A stretch of 64,000 nucleotides of DNA from Pseudogymnoascus destructans (GCF_001641265.1 NW_020167556.1:62001-126000); one strand, 5' to 3'. Shown: positions 46,218 to 57,392, numbered from the stretch's first letter. The notes: a model not told the origin generated them from the letters alone. Translations and numbers: made by a program.

Positions 46218-47899
46218 TATGAGTTAAATAATATTAAAGCTAATATATTTGACATACTTAATGATTCTTGAGGCATAAAAATAAATAATAAGATTATTAA
46301 AGTTAAAATACTTATTGTTATAGTTAAATGGCTTGATAGTATTATGCTATCATATTTAAAGCTTAATTTTTGAACTATTCCATTCTTTTTGGTTATAGTC
46401 GCATACATGTCAACATCTGAAATATAAGGATTTACTTTATATTCAGGTTTATCGAAGAAAATCTCTTTTACAATGTTTAGATAATATACTGCACTTATTA
46501 CACTAGTTAATATTGCAACAAGTGTTATGAAAACATATCCACTATCTAAAGCTGCGCTTAATACCATCTGTTTTGCAAAAAATCCTATAAGAGGAGGTAT
46601 ACCTGCAAAAGAAAATAAAGTAATAGCTAAACTTAAAGCTAACATAGGATTTATATAAAAGAAACCTTTCATTTGACTAATTAATTGTATAGGTGAGTTA
46701 TTCTTATCTAATAAAAAACTATATTTTTTATTCTCATTACTATAGCAATACAATGAATATCCTATTGCTAATAACAACATGAATGCATTTAAATTACTTA
46801 AAGAGTATTGCATTAAATAAAAAATGAAAGCTTGAATTGACTCTATGCTGTTAATACTTAAAGCTAATAATATAAATCCTACATGACTTATAGTACTATA
46901 GGCAAACAATCTTTTTATTCTAAATTGTGTTAAACCTAATACTGAACCTATTATTAATGATAGTAAAGAACTGACTAATAAGCTAGTAGTTCAGCTAAAA
47001 TTATTTATAAATAAGGAATTACTAGTATAGTGCACTAATTCTAAAAAGAATATAAATATAGATATTTTTGCTATTATAGCAATAAATGTAGTAACTACAG
47101 TAGGCACAGCATCATAAACATCAGGTGATCAAAAATGAAAAGGTGCAGCACTTATTTTAAATAAAAATCCTACACATAATATAAGTAAAGACATATTTAT
47201 ATAATCAGGTTTATATCAAGATTGAGTATTATTGCTTATATCACAACCTAAATCGCTTATACTAGCAATAACATATATACCATCAAGACTAGTAGTACCA
47301 GAGTTAGCATATAAAAGGGCCGAACCTAATAATATAAAACAAGAAGCTAATCCACCTAATAAAAAATAAGTAAGACCTCCACTAGTTGCTTGTTCAGAAT
47401 TTCTATATATAGTACTTAATAAATATAACCCATAACTTTGTAACTCTATACTTAAAAAAATAGACACTAAATCACTTGTTGAAACTAAAAAAACAGCACC
47501 TGTTATAATAAACAATATAATTAAAGGGTATTCAATTATTTTAAATTGTTCTCCCATTTTATTTAAAATTTTAGATTTAAAGTTAATTGTATTATAAGAT
47601 AATAACTTAGAAGAGTTTTTAAAAAAGACTTTTCTAGGATAAAAACTTGTTAATTGTAATATAGCAGCACTAACTAAAAAGATAAATAACTGAAATGTAT
47701 GAGTTATGCTTGTAGCACTAAATAAACCCCCGTATAAACCTATCCCCGTATCTAAGTTTGTTAAATATAAACTATCTAAAGTAAGATAACTAGATAATAA
47801 TAAAATTATTATAGTTATTCTGCTATATAGAATAGATTTGTCTCGTCTCAATGAAACGGCATTCGACATTAATAATGAAATAAGTGAAAGAATTAACAT
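46217..47899 (-). CDS. nad2: NADH dehydrogenase subunit 2, unit 2 (intact)
   Basis: Antiporter-like subunit of complex I. The 560-residue frame in code 4 starts MLILSLISLLMSNAVSL and ends LALILFNS. Landmarks are SIELQSYGLYLLST, YFLLGGLASCFILLGSALLY, STISHVGFILLAL and FSFAGIPPLIGFFAK. The start codon abuts trnM at 47900, so tRNA excision could define the 5' end of the mRNA. Confidence 0.97.
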
Positions 47900-47974
47900 G
47901 AGCCGGGAGAGAAATTTGAATTCTCATTATTAATGCATGAAATTAATGTTCTAACCAATTAAACTATCCTGGCT
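47900..47974 (-). tRNA. trnM: tRNA-Met(CAU), next to nad2, unit 2
   Basis: Acceptor AGCCAGG/CCCGGCT has one mismatch. The anticodon stem ATTAA/TTAAT is shifted by one; the loop holds CAT. T-arm loop is TTCAAAT. It directly precedes nad2. Confidence 0.88.
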
Positions 47975-48005
47975 GACTTATATCTTATCTTTTTTTAATT
48001 TAAAG

Positions 48006-48078
48006 GGTCAGTACCCTGACTTGAACAGGGAACATACTGTGCCACATACAGTCGTTCTACCGATTGAACTATACCCAC
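48006..48078 (-). tRNA. trnH: tRNA-His(GUG), unit 2
   Basis: Anticodon stem ACTGT/ACAGT with loop ATGTGGC. T arm CCCTG/CAGGG. The acceptor has one mismatch. Confidence 0.92.
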
Positions 48079-48097
48079 CTTTATCTTTTAGGTTTTA

Positions 48098-48170
48098 TTA
48101 TGCTGAAGTGATTCGAACACCCAATAATAAGCATCAAAAACCTATGACTTGCCTATTAGTCTACAGCATA
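48098..48170 (-). tRNA. trnQ: tRNA-Gln(UUG), unit 2
   Basis: Acceptor TATGCTG/CAGCATA. D stem GACT/AGTC. Loop TTTTGAT. Confidence 0.9.
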
Positions 48171-48244
48171 GATATATAAATTTGGAGTATACTTATATAT
48201 CTATGCTTTATTTTACTCCAAATATATATACTATACATAGTTTA

Positions 48245-48328
48245 TAAGGTAAACCCGACTTGAACGGGTAAGATAAGAAAATCAAATAGTCCTAAGCTAT
48301 TCATGTCTACCAATTCCATCACTACCTT
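48245..48328 (-). tRNA. trnL: tRNA-Leu(UAG), unit 2
   Basis: Long variable arm. Anticodon stem AATAG/CTATT, loop CTTAGGA. T stem ACCCG/CGGGT. Confidence 0.92.
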
Positions 48329-48359
48329 TGTTAATTTAAATACACCTATATAGGAAATA

Positions 48360-48432
48360 TGCTCGAGATAAGAGTTGAACTTACAACCTAGATCGCTTCA
48401 AGACCTCGCCCTACCAATTGAGCTTCTCGAGC
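48360..48432 (-). tRNA. trnF: tRNA-Phe(GAA), unit 2
   Basis: Perfect acceptor GCTCGAG/CTCGAGC. Anticodon stem AGGTC/GATCT, loop TTGAAGC. Confidence 0.92.
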
Positions 48433-48451
48433 TAAAATTTAGATTTAATTA

Positions 48452-48523
48452 TGGAGACATCAGGATTCGAACCTGAGATAACGACTTGCAAAGTCGCAGT
48501 TTTACCAATTAAACTATGTCCCC
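48452..48523 (-). tRNA. trnA: tRNA-Ala(UGC), unit 2
   Basis: Acceptor GGGGACA/TGTCTCC. Stem GCGAC/GTCGT, loop TTTGCAA. T-arm loop TTCGAAT. Confidence 0.92.
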
Positions 48524-48606
48524 TATATAGATAGTTTAAAATATAAACCTCTAAATATATTATATATAAATATTATATAAACCAAATAATATATTTAGTT
48601 AAATAC

Positions 48607-48689
48607 TATCCGAAAAACGACTTGAACGTTCACGATATTATATCAGTAAAGCTTAAGTTTACCCTGTCTACCAATTCCAGCACTCGGAC
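48607..48689 (-). tRNA. trnL: tRNA-Leu(UAA), unit 2
   Basis: Stem GTAAA/TTTAC, loop CTTAAGC. Long variable arm. Acceptor GTCCGAG/TTCGGAT. Confidence 0.92.
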
Positions 48690-48699
48690 TATATAATAT

Positions 48700-48772
48700 T
48701 AAGGCCAAAGTGACTTGAACACTCATCTAAACCGTCATGAGCAGCTTGCTTTACCAATTAAGCTATAACCTT
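48700..48772 (-). tRNA. trnM: tRNA-Met(CAU), second copy, unit 2
   Basis: Acceptor AAGGTTA/TGGCCTT. Loop CTCATGA between AGCTG and CGGTT. It differs in sequence from the other two trnM genes. Confidence 0.9.
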
Positions 48773-48900
48773 TAAATACCGGTCTAAACCATATATACCA
48801 TGTATACATCTACTAATATATATATATCTTATGCACTATAACATTTATAATATAAGATTGTAACATTTGCATAATATTAAATAAAAATGATATTATTCAT

Positions 48901-48973
48901 TGACCTTAGAGGGACTCGAACCCTCGAATATGACAGTGAAAGTATCAAGTCTTAACCCCTCGACTATAAGGCC
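48901..48973 (-). tRNA. trnE: tRNA-Glu(UUC), unit 2
   Basis: Acceptor GGCCTTA/TAAGGTC. Stem TGATA/TGTCA, loop CTTTCAC. T stem GAGGG/CCCTC. Confidence 0.92.
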
Positions 48974-49103
48974 TTTTATGACTTAAATAATCAATTTAAT
49001 ACATAAAAACCGAAAGTATATACATTTTATACTCATTACCTATTATCGGTATAAGGTATATATGTTAATAGAAATACTAAAAAAACTTTTTTTTTGTTAA
49101 ACC

Positions 49104-49176
49104 AAGCCCAGTGCAAGTATCGCACTTGCTTCAGCTGGTTACAAAACAGCTACATTACTTTTATGCTAACCAGGCT
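49104..49176 (-). tRNA. trnT: tRNA-Thr(UGU), unit 2
   Basis: Acceptor AGCCTGG/CTGGGCT. Anticodon arm AGCTG...CAGCT with UGU. It follows rnl in transcription order. Confidence 0.9.
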
Positions 49177-49794
49177 TATTAATTGGCCTTATAAAAATTT
49201 TAGGATTTTTTTTTTATATCTTAAAAAAAAAAACAATAGAGATAATATAATGTAAGATATATATAATAATCAGTTATTTATAAAATTAGTACTTTATGCC
49301 TAAAAACATTTAAATTCTTTCAGCTAAAGCCTATTAATCACATATTTAATAAAATATGGAAATCGTAGTGTTAAACTACCTATATTTAAGAATATCTTAA
49401 AGTAAGTTTCGCGCCTAGATGCATTCAGCACTTATCTTTAACTAACGTAGCGTTCCTGCCGTGCCTATGCTATATATTTACTTAAGTGAAAGTAACATCC
49501 CTGTATAAACTTAATTATACTTTTATTAATATTGGGCACATAAACAACAGGTAAACCATAGGTTAATATACCCAGCTCCTTTCGTACGAGGGGGCTATCC
49601 TTATTTTATTCTAATTTCCTCTAGAAGATAGAAACCATACTGTCTCACGACGTATTTAACCCAGCTCGTGTAACTTATTAATCGACGAACAGTCGAACCC
49701 TTCATGATTACTGCATTCATGTGGATAAGTTAAGCCGACATCGAGGTGCCAAACTGCGCACTCAATTTGTACTTCCTGGCGCAATTAGCCTGTT

Positions 49795-51797
49795 CAAAAT
49801 TTGTTATCATAAAGGTTATTTATCCTTTATTTCCATCTTTCACAAGATGGTTCAGACTATTTCTTCATTTCTTTTTATATAGTAAATGCAACGCGAGAAT
49901 TATGAAGAATAATTTAAAAGGATAATAATACTATTTAGTAATTATTTACTGCTTATTCAACCTTTAAGACCAAAAGCTCCACTACGTGTTTTTGTATTTA
50001 CTACAGTATATTGCACATTAGATTTAGCATGACCTCTTAACATTACTGATGATAATTTTCTATAAGAAGAATCCAAATTTTTAATGCTACCTTTTCATTT
50101 TACCTTAAATACAGATCTAGAGGCAGTAGAACGTTTACTTAATCTACCTTTAGCTTCTAATCTTACACCCGACATATCCTTATTTTTCAAAGAATCAAAT
50201 ACAATATCTAACGGATTATAAGTGTTAATATAATTTTCATTATAAGCTGTTAAAGGTGTTTTATCTTTATCACCTGACATAAACGTTGAAGAAGGTAATA
50301 TATCTAGTAATAATTGATCTAACGTATCCTTATCTGTGTTATATTTATTTATATTAGAATTAATATGTAAATTTTTAAGGTGATCTAGGCAAAAGTTATC
50401 TACTTTTACACTATTTTCTTTTATCTTATTAACTCTAGGTAATTTAACTAAATATAAGGAAGATTTTAAGACATTTAATAGATTATTTTTTCTATTTTTC
50501 AATTTTGTAGATATTACTTCTGTAAAAATGTCACTATTGAAATACAAAGTTTTTAAATTTACTATATTAAATTCTACTTCTTTACTGTAAAGTTTACCTA
50601 TTATTCCTTTTAATTTTAATATAAACTCATCCTCAAATTTAGATTTATTTAAGTTAAGTAAAAGTTTACATGTAGCAATCTCTTTAATTTCTTTACTTAA
50701 AAAATTTTTTCTTAAGGACTCTGTATATAATTGGTCCAATTTTTTATGAGCTATTTTATCATTTTTACTTAAAATTATCATTTCATTTATAATATCTAAA
50801 TATGATACCATATAAGGGTCTACTTTTAAGTCTAGATTTGACTTTAAATTAGACTTTAACTCCTCTAAATAATCTACAAGAGAAGCTTCTTTTTTATATA
50901 CATTTATATCATGTAATAGATTTATTAAAGATGGATTTATATCAAGATTTTTAAGTATAGAGGTAAAATAAGCTTTTATTAAATTTTTCAATTTTAAAGT
51001 TAAATAAATTTTTTCTGCATTATATGTATATAAGGTTACTGTTACTTTAGAACTTGTGTGTTTTAATTCTGCTTTACTTATCAATATCTTATTTAGAGAT
51101 AGTCTTCTAAATCTTATAGCTATTTTACTACTTTTTAATGTTTTATTATTAAAATAAAAATTAAAATAACTTTTAACTAACTGACTTAAAGTTTTATCTG
51201 CAATAGATAAATTTTTTATATAACTTTGGTTATAAGCATACACAGAATTAAATCATTCTTTAGTCGCAGCAGGAAAAACACGAGTAGGACCTATAGTGTT
51301 AGAAATAACATCTAAAGGTATTATTTTATGTTTAAAATTTATTTTTTTGTTAAATATAAGGGGTTTCAATATTTCAGTTTTTTGGTTATTATTTTTCATG
51401 GTTTTTTAATTATTTATACCAACATAATACAGTGGTAATAAGCTTTACTTTAATCTAAAAACTTTAAAGAAACTAAACTAAAGTAAAGACTATTTCATTA
51501 ATAAATTAATATTAACTAAGGTTAAGCAATATAAAATAATATTGCAATTATATAACTATATATTAAGAAAGTTGGGCATTATTAGAAAGATTATTGTTAG
51601 CATAACTCACTTTCTAGTCGTTGAACGGTTTTACTTTTAACACCTTTTTAAGGTAATTATGCTAAAGTAAAGTTCGCTTCAAGTATACTAAGTCCTCAGA
51701 CAAAGTTATTCTTGAAATTAACCCAATAAATTGCCAATGAGTTTAAGTCTAATTAACCAATATTAAATATTAGTAGACTTAAACATTGGAGGACTAA
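49795..51797 (-). mobile_element. Group I intron in rnl carrying rps3, unit 2
   Basis: The 2003-base intron lies between GGGAT and AACAGGC of rnl. This corresponds to E. coli position 2449 (the known mL2449 site) in the peptidyl-transferase centre. The 5' exon ends in U and the intron ends in G. It hosts the rps3 gene, the usual arrangement in Pezizomycotina. This intron is a hallmark of the group and is normally stable rather than mobile. Confidence 0.9.
49942..51399 (-). CDS. rps3: Ribosomal protein uS3 (rps3) inside the rnl intron, unit 2
   Basis: Small-subunit ribosomal protein of the mitochondrial ribosome. The 485-residue frame starts MKNNNQKTEILKPLI and ends GLKGWISSK. It is rich in Lys, Asn, Leu and Ile, typical of the fast-evolving fungal mitochondrial S3/Var1-like protein. 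The C-terminal MSGVRLEAKGRLSKRSTASR is the conserved RNA-binding core (normally GVRLEVKGRL.R). The family length is 400-500. It is encoded on the intron RNA, so its expression depends on rnl transcription. UGA is Trp in KVKWKG and LKGWIS. Confidence 0.92.
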
Positions 51798-54474
51798 CAT
51801 CCCTAGCGTAGCTTTTTCATAAATCCAAGACCTTTCCTTTCTGCATCTTGTGATCATATGCCCCGCTTACGCGACTGATAGACGTGTAAGTCAAACAGTA
51901 AAGCAAGATTAAGCCATTAAACTTGACAAGTAATAAACATAATTATCATATTAGCAATTTGTAGTTTGGTTTCACCAAATACACCTAATAAAAAAATTAA
52001 AAAACATTGGAAAGATATCTACTTCAATGTTTTAATTACATCTATTTTCCATATAGATAAAATCTTACTAGGATAAAAAAATATTTCTAACTTAATAGAT
52101 AAATAGCTGGATTAGTTATAGCATAAGCTACACCAAATAACAAACTAAAAATAAATACATTAAATATATAATGTATTGTTAGTCATGAAAACTTATTTCC
52201 AAATAGTATACTTAGAAGTAAGTCATGTCAATTTTACAAAATTAACTTTGGATACACCCAGGTACTTTTTATGGGATCTGTGCCCCGCATAAACTGCCTC
52301 CTAGCCATTGTTTCCCTAACATAGTAGGGGTAATTTCCTATCTTTAGATAAGAAAATAGAATAAATCTATCAATATGACGAATAAAATAAAGGTCTTCCA
52401 ATAATATCTAACCAATTACCTTATATTACTAAAATTAATTAAATCACATTCAATAACTAGCAACAGTAAAGCTGCATAGGGTCTTCTCGTCTAACTAGAG
52501 GTAAACTGTATCTGCACAGTTATTCCAATTTCACTGAGCCAATCATTGAGACAGCTGTTGTATCGTTAAATCATTCATGCAAGACCGCATTTAACGGCCA
52601 GGGTATTCCGCTACCTTAGGACCCTCAAAATAAGGCCGCCATTGATCGGGGTTTCCTTCAAAGTCAAGCTTATATTAGTCAACTTAATAAATCCGTTAAC
52701 CAGCCGACATCGGGCAGAAATCACACTCAATACTTTGATTTATTATCTTACTGCAGAGTGCTTTGTTTTAATTAAACAGTCGTACAACACTATTCCATGC
52801 TTCCTATTCTTTACCTGATATTAATCAGGAGGAATGGCTCTCCTTATCCCTAAGTTACGGTAGTTAGTTTGCCGAGTTCCTTAATGATTGTTCACTCAAA
52901 CGCCTTCGTATACTCTACTTGCTTACTTGGGGTAGACTCTAGGTACGGTTATTATGTCGCCTTAATAATAAATATTTTTAAGATATTTACTATTTAAGGT
53001 TTTTACTGTTTTTCCAGAACCTTCTTCACTTAAGAAAAAGATAATAAGACGAAACATCTTAATCTCTTTTTCTTATAAAAGGTTGTTACTTTGTAGACAA
53101 GATTTTCTCATCGTTTAATCCTTTAGGTTTATAAACTTAGAGGCCGTTACTTTAAAAAATCCATAAGCTTTAGGCGAGGGGGATATACCCCCTTTTTCGT
53201 TACTCATGTCAGCATTGTCACTTGGGTCATTTATTCCTAAATCTTTTTAAGAAATAGTCTAAAATTTACCCAACGTTCCGCTACCCCATATTATATAATA
53301 TTATGTTTTAATATGGACAAGGTGTCGGTATATTATTTAGATCCGTTAAATTTTCGGTGCCACTATCAATGTAAATAGTAAACTATTTACTGAACCAGTG
53401 CTCTGTTACGAGGTCTTCAAAAAATGGCCGCTTCTAAGCCTATTTCCTAGTCGTATTTGATAGAAACTTCCTTAATTTCACTTAATATTAATTTTGGAAC
53501 CTTAACTCTTGTTCTGGGCTGTTTCCCTTTAGACATACAACCTTAGCGTACTATGTCTGATTATTTAATATTCATCATTGCCCTTCCGAGTGCGAATACT
53601 CACCGATAAAATCTTCACGATCCCCCGATATGTACAAAAATAATAAATAACACAAATAAATATGTTATCTATTAAAGTTGCCTGAGATCACAGTTCTGTA
53701 CCTGCTATGATGTAACTTAAATTACCTACTTCTATAGGTTTCGCAGAAAACCAGCTATCCTGGTCAGTTTTGTCTTTCACTAACTTACCACAGTTCATCG
53801 GATATCTATACAACGATAACCCGTTCGGGCTTTTATAACCCTGACTATGGTAAGATCACCAGGCTTCGGGTCTAATTTTAGATACTAATTCATTATTTCA
53901 TAATTGGTTTATCTAGGCATTGCTGCTCGCATCTAACATTAACTTACTGACCCATTATGCAAAAGGTACGCTCTCACTATGTATTTAAACTTTGCTTGAG
54001 CTGCTTATAAAACTACTAATTCAAACCTTTCCTTCACAGAACTATACGCTGTCGCTTATATATTATATTTAGCCTTAGAGGAAGGTTCCCCTTAACATTC
54101 AAACAGGTTTATAGCCCGTTCTACTTATTTAAAGTATTAATAGAGATTTAGTTATCCTTTATCTCCTTTTAATACTCTAGGCTCTTCTACTTTAATTCAC
54201 ACTAATTGTAGAATCTCGTTTGATTTCTTTTCCTAAAGCTACTAAGATGTTTCAATTCACTTCGTTTATTACTGAATTTATCTAAGAGTTCATGTGTTAA
54301 GTATTTTTACACAATTTAAAATATTACTCTCTTTAATATATAGCAAGGTATTCCTAATAGTTTCTTTATATACTTGCTTATACTACAATTTATAGTATAT
54401 AAACATTAAATCTATATCCATTACATTATATTACTAATACCAATTTAGTACATGTAGTACTAAATTACGTATTT

Positions 54475-54547
54475 TCGGGTTATTATGGTTCGAACATAAC
54501 AATTCCTCAACCCAAATGAGACGCCTAACCAACCTGGCTCTAACCCG
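54475..54547 (-). tRNA. trnP: tRNA-Pro(UGG), unit 2
   Basis: Acceptor CGGGTTA/TAACCCG. Stem TCTCA/TGAGG, loop TTTGGGT. Directly upstream of rnl. Confidence 0.92.
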
Positions 54548-54576
54548 TTTATAATAATGTATTATTGCTAATAATA

Positions 54577-54663
54577 CAGAGAATATCCGATTTGAACGGA
54601 TGTGATTTATAAAAACCAAATAAATCTCAAGTTTACCGCCTTAAACCGCTCGGCCAATTCTCT
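54577..54663 (-). tRNA. trnS: tRNA-Ser(UGA), unit 2
   Basis: Acceptor AGAGAAT/ATTCTCT. Loop CTTGAGA. Long variable arm. D loop with GCGGTTTAAGGC. Confidence 0.92.
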
Positions 54664-54705
54664 TTTACTATGTTTACAACATATAATTTATATAGTATTA
54701 TACTA

Positions 54706-54777
54706 TGATTCTTTCAAGACTTGAACTTGAATAACATCCTTATCAAAAACGCACTTTACCAATTAAGTTAAAGAACC
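54706..54777 (-). tRNA. trnI: tRNA-Ile(GAU), unit 2
   Basis: Acceptor GGTTCTT/AAGAATC. Stem CGTTT/GGATG includes G-U pairs, loop TTGATAA. The alternative reading UUG is less likely because trnQ is present elsewhere. Confidence 0.85.
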
Positions 54778-54802
54778 TTATGCTAAACTAATATATGTTT
54801 TA

Positions 54803-54874
54803 CAAGAGTACTCAGACTTGAACTGAGAACATGAAATCTGAAGCTTCTTGTTTTGCCTATTAAACTATGCTCTT
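54803..54874 (-). tRNA. trnW: tRNA-Trp(UCA), unit 2
   Basis: Loop CTTCAGA gives UCA, which reads UGA as Trp and agrees with the in-frame UGA codons across the genome. T stem CTCAG/CTGAG. Confidence 0.92.
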
Positions 54875-54912
54875 TTATTAAAACCTTAACGAAAAGTATA
54901 GCTTTTTATTAA

Positions 54913-54993
54913 CGGAAAAGAGATGAATTGAACATCCAGGTGTTAATACACAATATTTAGCAAATATCTCGCCTTACCAATGGCAACTTTTCC
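54913..54993 (-). tRNA. trnS: tRNA-Ser(GCU), unit 2
   Basis: Acceptor GGAAAAG/CTTTTCC. Stem GATAT/ATATT, loop TTGCTAA. Long variable arm. Confidence 0.9.
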
Positions 54994-55060
54994 TTTCTAT
55001 GATAACATAATAAAAAGACTTTTTTATGCTAACAATAAAAAACATATTTCAGTATATATG

Positions 55061-55133
55061 CGGGCCAGACCGGATTCGAACCGACATCTACTTTCGTGAC
55101 AAGAAAGTCCTTTACCAATTAAGTGACTAACCC
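55061..55133 (-). tRNA. trnD: tRNA-Asp(GUC), unit 2
   Basis: Acceptor GGGTTAG/CTGGCCC. Stem CTTTC/GAAAG, loop TTGTCAC. Confidence 0.92.
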
Positions 55134-55143
55134 TTGTTTATTT

Positions 55144-55214
55144 TGCGGCTAGCCGAAGTCGAATCGACATAAAACGTTTGGAAGACGTCGGGTTTACCAT
55201 TAACTTATAGCCGC
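55144..55214 (-). tRNA. trnG: tRNA-Gly(UCC), rnl-cox3 copy, unit 2
   Basis: Same 71-base sequence as 41953-42023, including the flanking TTTGCGG and CGCTTA. Confidence 0.92.
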
Positions 55215-55223
55215 TTATTCTTT

Positions 55224-55296
55224 TAAGACCTATGGGATTTGAACCCATATAATAGTGATTAAAAGGCACATGCTTTACCAATTAAGCCAAAGTCTC
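55224..55296 (-). tRNA. trnK: tRNA-Lys(UUU), unit 2
   Basis: Acceptor GAGACTT/AGGTCTT. Loop CTTTTAA. T stem ATGGG/CCCAT. Confidence 0.88.
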
Positions 55297-55354
55297 TAAA
55301 GATATATAATATTATTTATCTTTTATTAGTTTACTAATACTTATATAGTTATAT

Positions 55355-56164
55355 TTATGACCCTCAATAGTATATAGATACGAATAAGAAAAGTCATACT
55401 ACATCTACAAAATGTCAATACAATATACTTGACTCTAAACCTAAATGATGGTTATCTGTAGCATGGTAAGCTAATACACGTCATAAACCTACAGCTATAA
55501 AAGCTGTTCCTATCATTACGTGTATCCCATGGAAACCTGTCCCAAAATAAAAACATGATCCGTAGGCTCCATCACTTATAGTAAATGAAGAGACTGTGTA
55601 CTCTACACCTTGAAAACCTGTAAAGATTAAGGCTAATAAAACTGTAGCTACTATACCGTATAAGGTTCCACTTCTGTTTCCTTGTATTAAAGAATGATGA
55701 GCATATGTAACTGTTACACCACTAGACAATAATATAATAGTATTAAGCAAAGGCAATTCAAAAGGATTTATAGCTTCTATACCCATAGGTGGTCATTGAG
55801 CACCTAATTCTACAGTAGGTGATAAAGCACTATGAAAGAAGGCTCAAAAGATAGCTAAGAAAAATAATGCTTCTGAAACAATAAATAGAGCAACACCCAT
55901 GTTTAACCCTTTTTGTACTGCTAATGTATGATTACCTAAATATGTACCCTCACTTATAACATCACGTCATCAAAAGGACATAGAAGAAACAACAGCTATA
56001 AAAGAACAAGCTAAATAGAATCCTGCGTTACTAAATCCGTGCATAGTTAAGACACCGCTGGTAGTTAAATTAAATAAGGCAATACATGTGTAAATAGGTC
56101 AAGGTGAAGGAGAAACTAAATGAAACGGATGTGCTTGAAACTGACTTCTGTTAAGGTTTGTCAT
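55355..56164 (-). CDS. cox3: Cytochrome c oxidase subunit 3, unit 2 (intact)
   Basis: Core membrane subunit of complex IV, 269 residues with seven helices, the normal length. It starts MTNLNRSQFQAHPFHLV. Conserved stretches are MSFWWRDVISEGTYLG, SEALFFLAIFWAFFH and FYFGTGFHGIHVMIGT, and the end is VSIYYWGS. Several UGA codons serve as Trp. It is flanked by trnK downstream and a trnV copy upstream, and it is identical in unit 1. Confidence 0.97.
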
Positions 56165-56367
56165 CTTTTTATTTTTCTTTACTTGTCTGGAACAAACTTA
56201 ATTTTCCTTTTTCACTATTTGTGTATTAATCAGATACATTTTTATTTTTCGTGTTAAATATTGATATAACATTCATATTTAGAAGAACTAATACCTAAAA
56301 AAAAAAAGATACGTATATATACATGGTTTAAGGAGACGTTCAATTTATTGTAGATACTACTCTATTT

Positions 56368-56438
56368 AAAGGATAAGTGATTTGAACATTTAACCTACCA
56401 TGTGTAAAACGGTTGCTCTACCAATTGAGCTAATCCCT
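56368..56438 (-). tRNA. trnV: tRNA-Val(UAC), diverged copy, unit 2
   Basis: The 5' half is identical to trnV at 56737. The 3' half differs by substitutions that weaken the anticodon stem (ACCGT/ATGGT), the T stem and the acceptor. The anticodon UAC is kept. It is a duplicate that may be losing function. Confidence 0.65.
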
Positions 56439-56736
56439 CTAGGGTTAATATATATATATTAACCTATAAATTGTCCGGTCTTTATATTTAGATTAATATA
56501 TATTACAGACCTTTAATTAACTCATCTATTATGAATTAAGTTTTCTCTGTAGTATAAATAGAATCGGGTAATAATTAGCTTCATATTTTTAATTTTATTT
56601 AGAATCTGATACATATGTAGGTATTGATATAGACTTACATTTATTCTTCTAGATAAAAAAAAAGAAATTTACAAAAGGAAGTATAAAAGACAGACTAATG
56701 TATTAAATATTAATAACTTTATAATAAACTCCTTTT
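56439..56736. other. Spacer between the two trnV copies, unit 2
   Basis: I see no gene here. The right flank of each trnV carries the same TTAATATATATATATTAAC-type inverted repeat, which indicates that the duplicated segment was larger than the tRNA. Confidence 0.55.
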
Positions 56737-56807
56737 AAGGGATAAATGATTCGAACATTCAACCTACCGTGTGTAAAACGGTTGCTCTACCAATTGAGCT
56801 AATCCCT
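56737..56807 (-). tRNA. trnV: tRNA-Val(UAC), main copy, unit 2
   Basis: Stem ACCGT/ACGGT, loop TTTACAC. Acceptor AGGGATT pairs with TATCCCT. T-arm loop TTCGAAT. Confidence 0.9.
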
Positions 56808-56912
56808 CTAGGATTAATTTATATATATATATTAACCTATATTTATGTTAATACTTTATGTACCACCAGCAGCAGTTATTTCACTTACTCTCCTCAAAAC
56901 CACAGATTTAAA

Positions 56913-57185
56913 TTACTCCGCTACTCCATGATTGTGCACATTTATAGCTATATGCCACATAATACGAATTCTACCCGTTTCAGGGTCAGCTTCAAGAATA
57001 GCTAATTCCGAAAAATATCGACTGTTAAGCATAACACGATAGTCTGCGATAAGTACATCTAAATTAACATTACCACATATAACACCATGAGCTACAGCAT
57101 CTACGTCACAAATTCTACTTAGAGGTATAATTATATTACCATTCTTATATAAATAACCGTTAGGAACATTATATACTCTAAACAC
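56913..57185 (-). CDS. Unidentified ORF fragment between trnV and trnR, unit 2
   Basis: The 90-codon frame has no ATG at its left edge (the first codon after a TAG is GTG) and ends at TAA. It reads RVYNVPNGYLYKNGN and later DPETGRIRIMW. Directly upstream, in another frame, 57187-57375 reads LLRTFLENFTNSGLDYL and KQSWGLIAWNSIIKETR, also open for about 60 codons. A one-base shift at 57186 would join the two into about 150 codons, and both units have the same sequence there. It could be a decayed free-standing gene. I do not recognise the family. Confidence 0.35.
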   Translation of the reverse strand: MFRVYNVPNGYLYKNGNIIIPLSRICDVDAVAHGVICGNVNLDVLIADYRVMLNSRYFSELAILEADPETGRIRIMWHIAINVHNHGVAE

Positions 57186-57392
57186 CTAGTTTCTTTAATT
57201 ATACTATTTCATGCAATAAGCCCTCAAGATTGCTTACTTAAGATAAGAGACTCACACAAAGATAAATCAGGTAATTTAATTAAATAGGGTGCTACTGCTA
57301 CTAAATAATCTAAACCACTATTGGTAAAATTTTCCAGAAATGTTCTTAACAATTCGAATATCTTTTGTTTAATTTAATTTTTATATATTATT

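Larger units (their letters stand above)
49288..54440 (-). rRNA. rnl: Large subunit ribosomal RNA with one intron, unit 2
   Basis: Mitochondrial 23S-like rRNA. On the minus strand the sarcin-ricin region (CTCGTACGAAAGGAG) is at about 49575-49590. The peptidyl-transferase region AACAGGCTAATTGCGCC is at 49778-49794, and GGGAT closes the upstream exon at 51798-51802. The intron 49795-51797 interrupts it, leaving about 3.1 kb of exons, normal for fungal mtDNA. I saw no second intron. The outer ends are estimated from conserved regions and the neighbouring trnP and trnT, and may be off by tens of bases. Confidence 0.93.
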
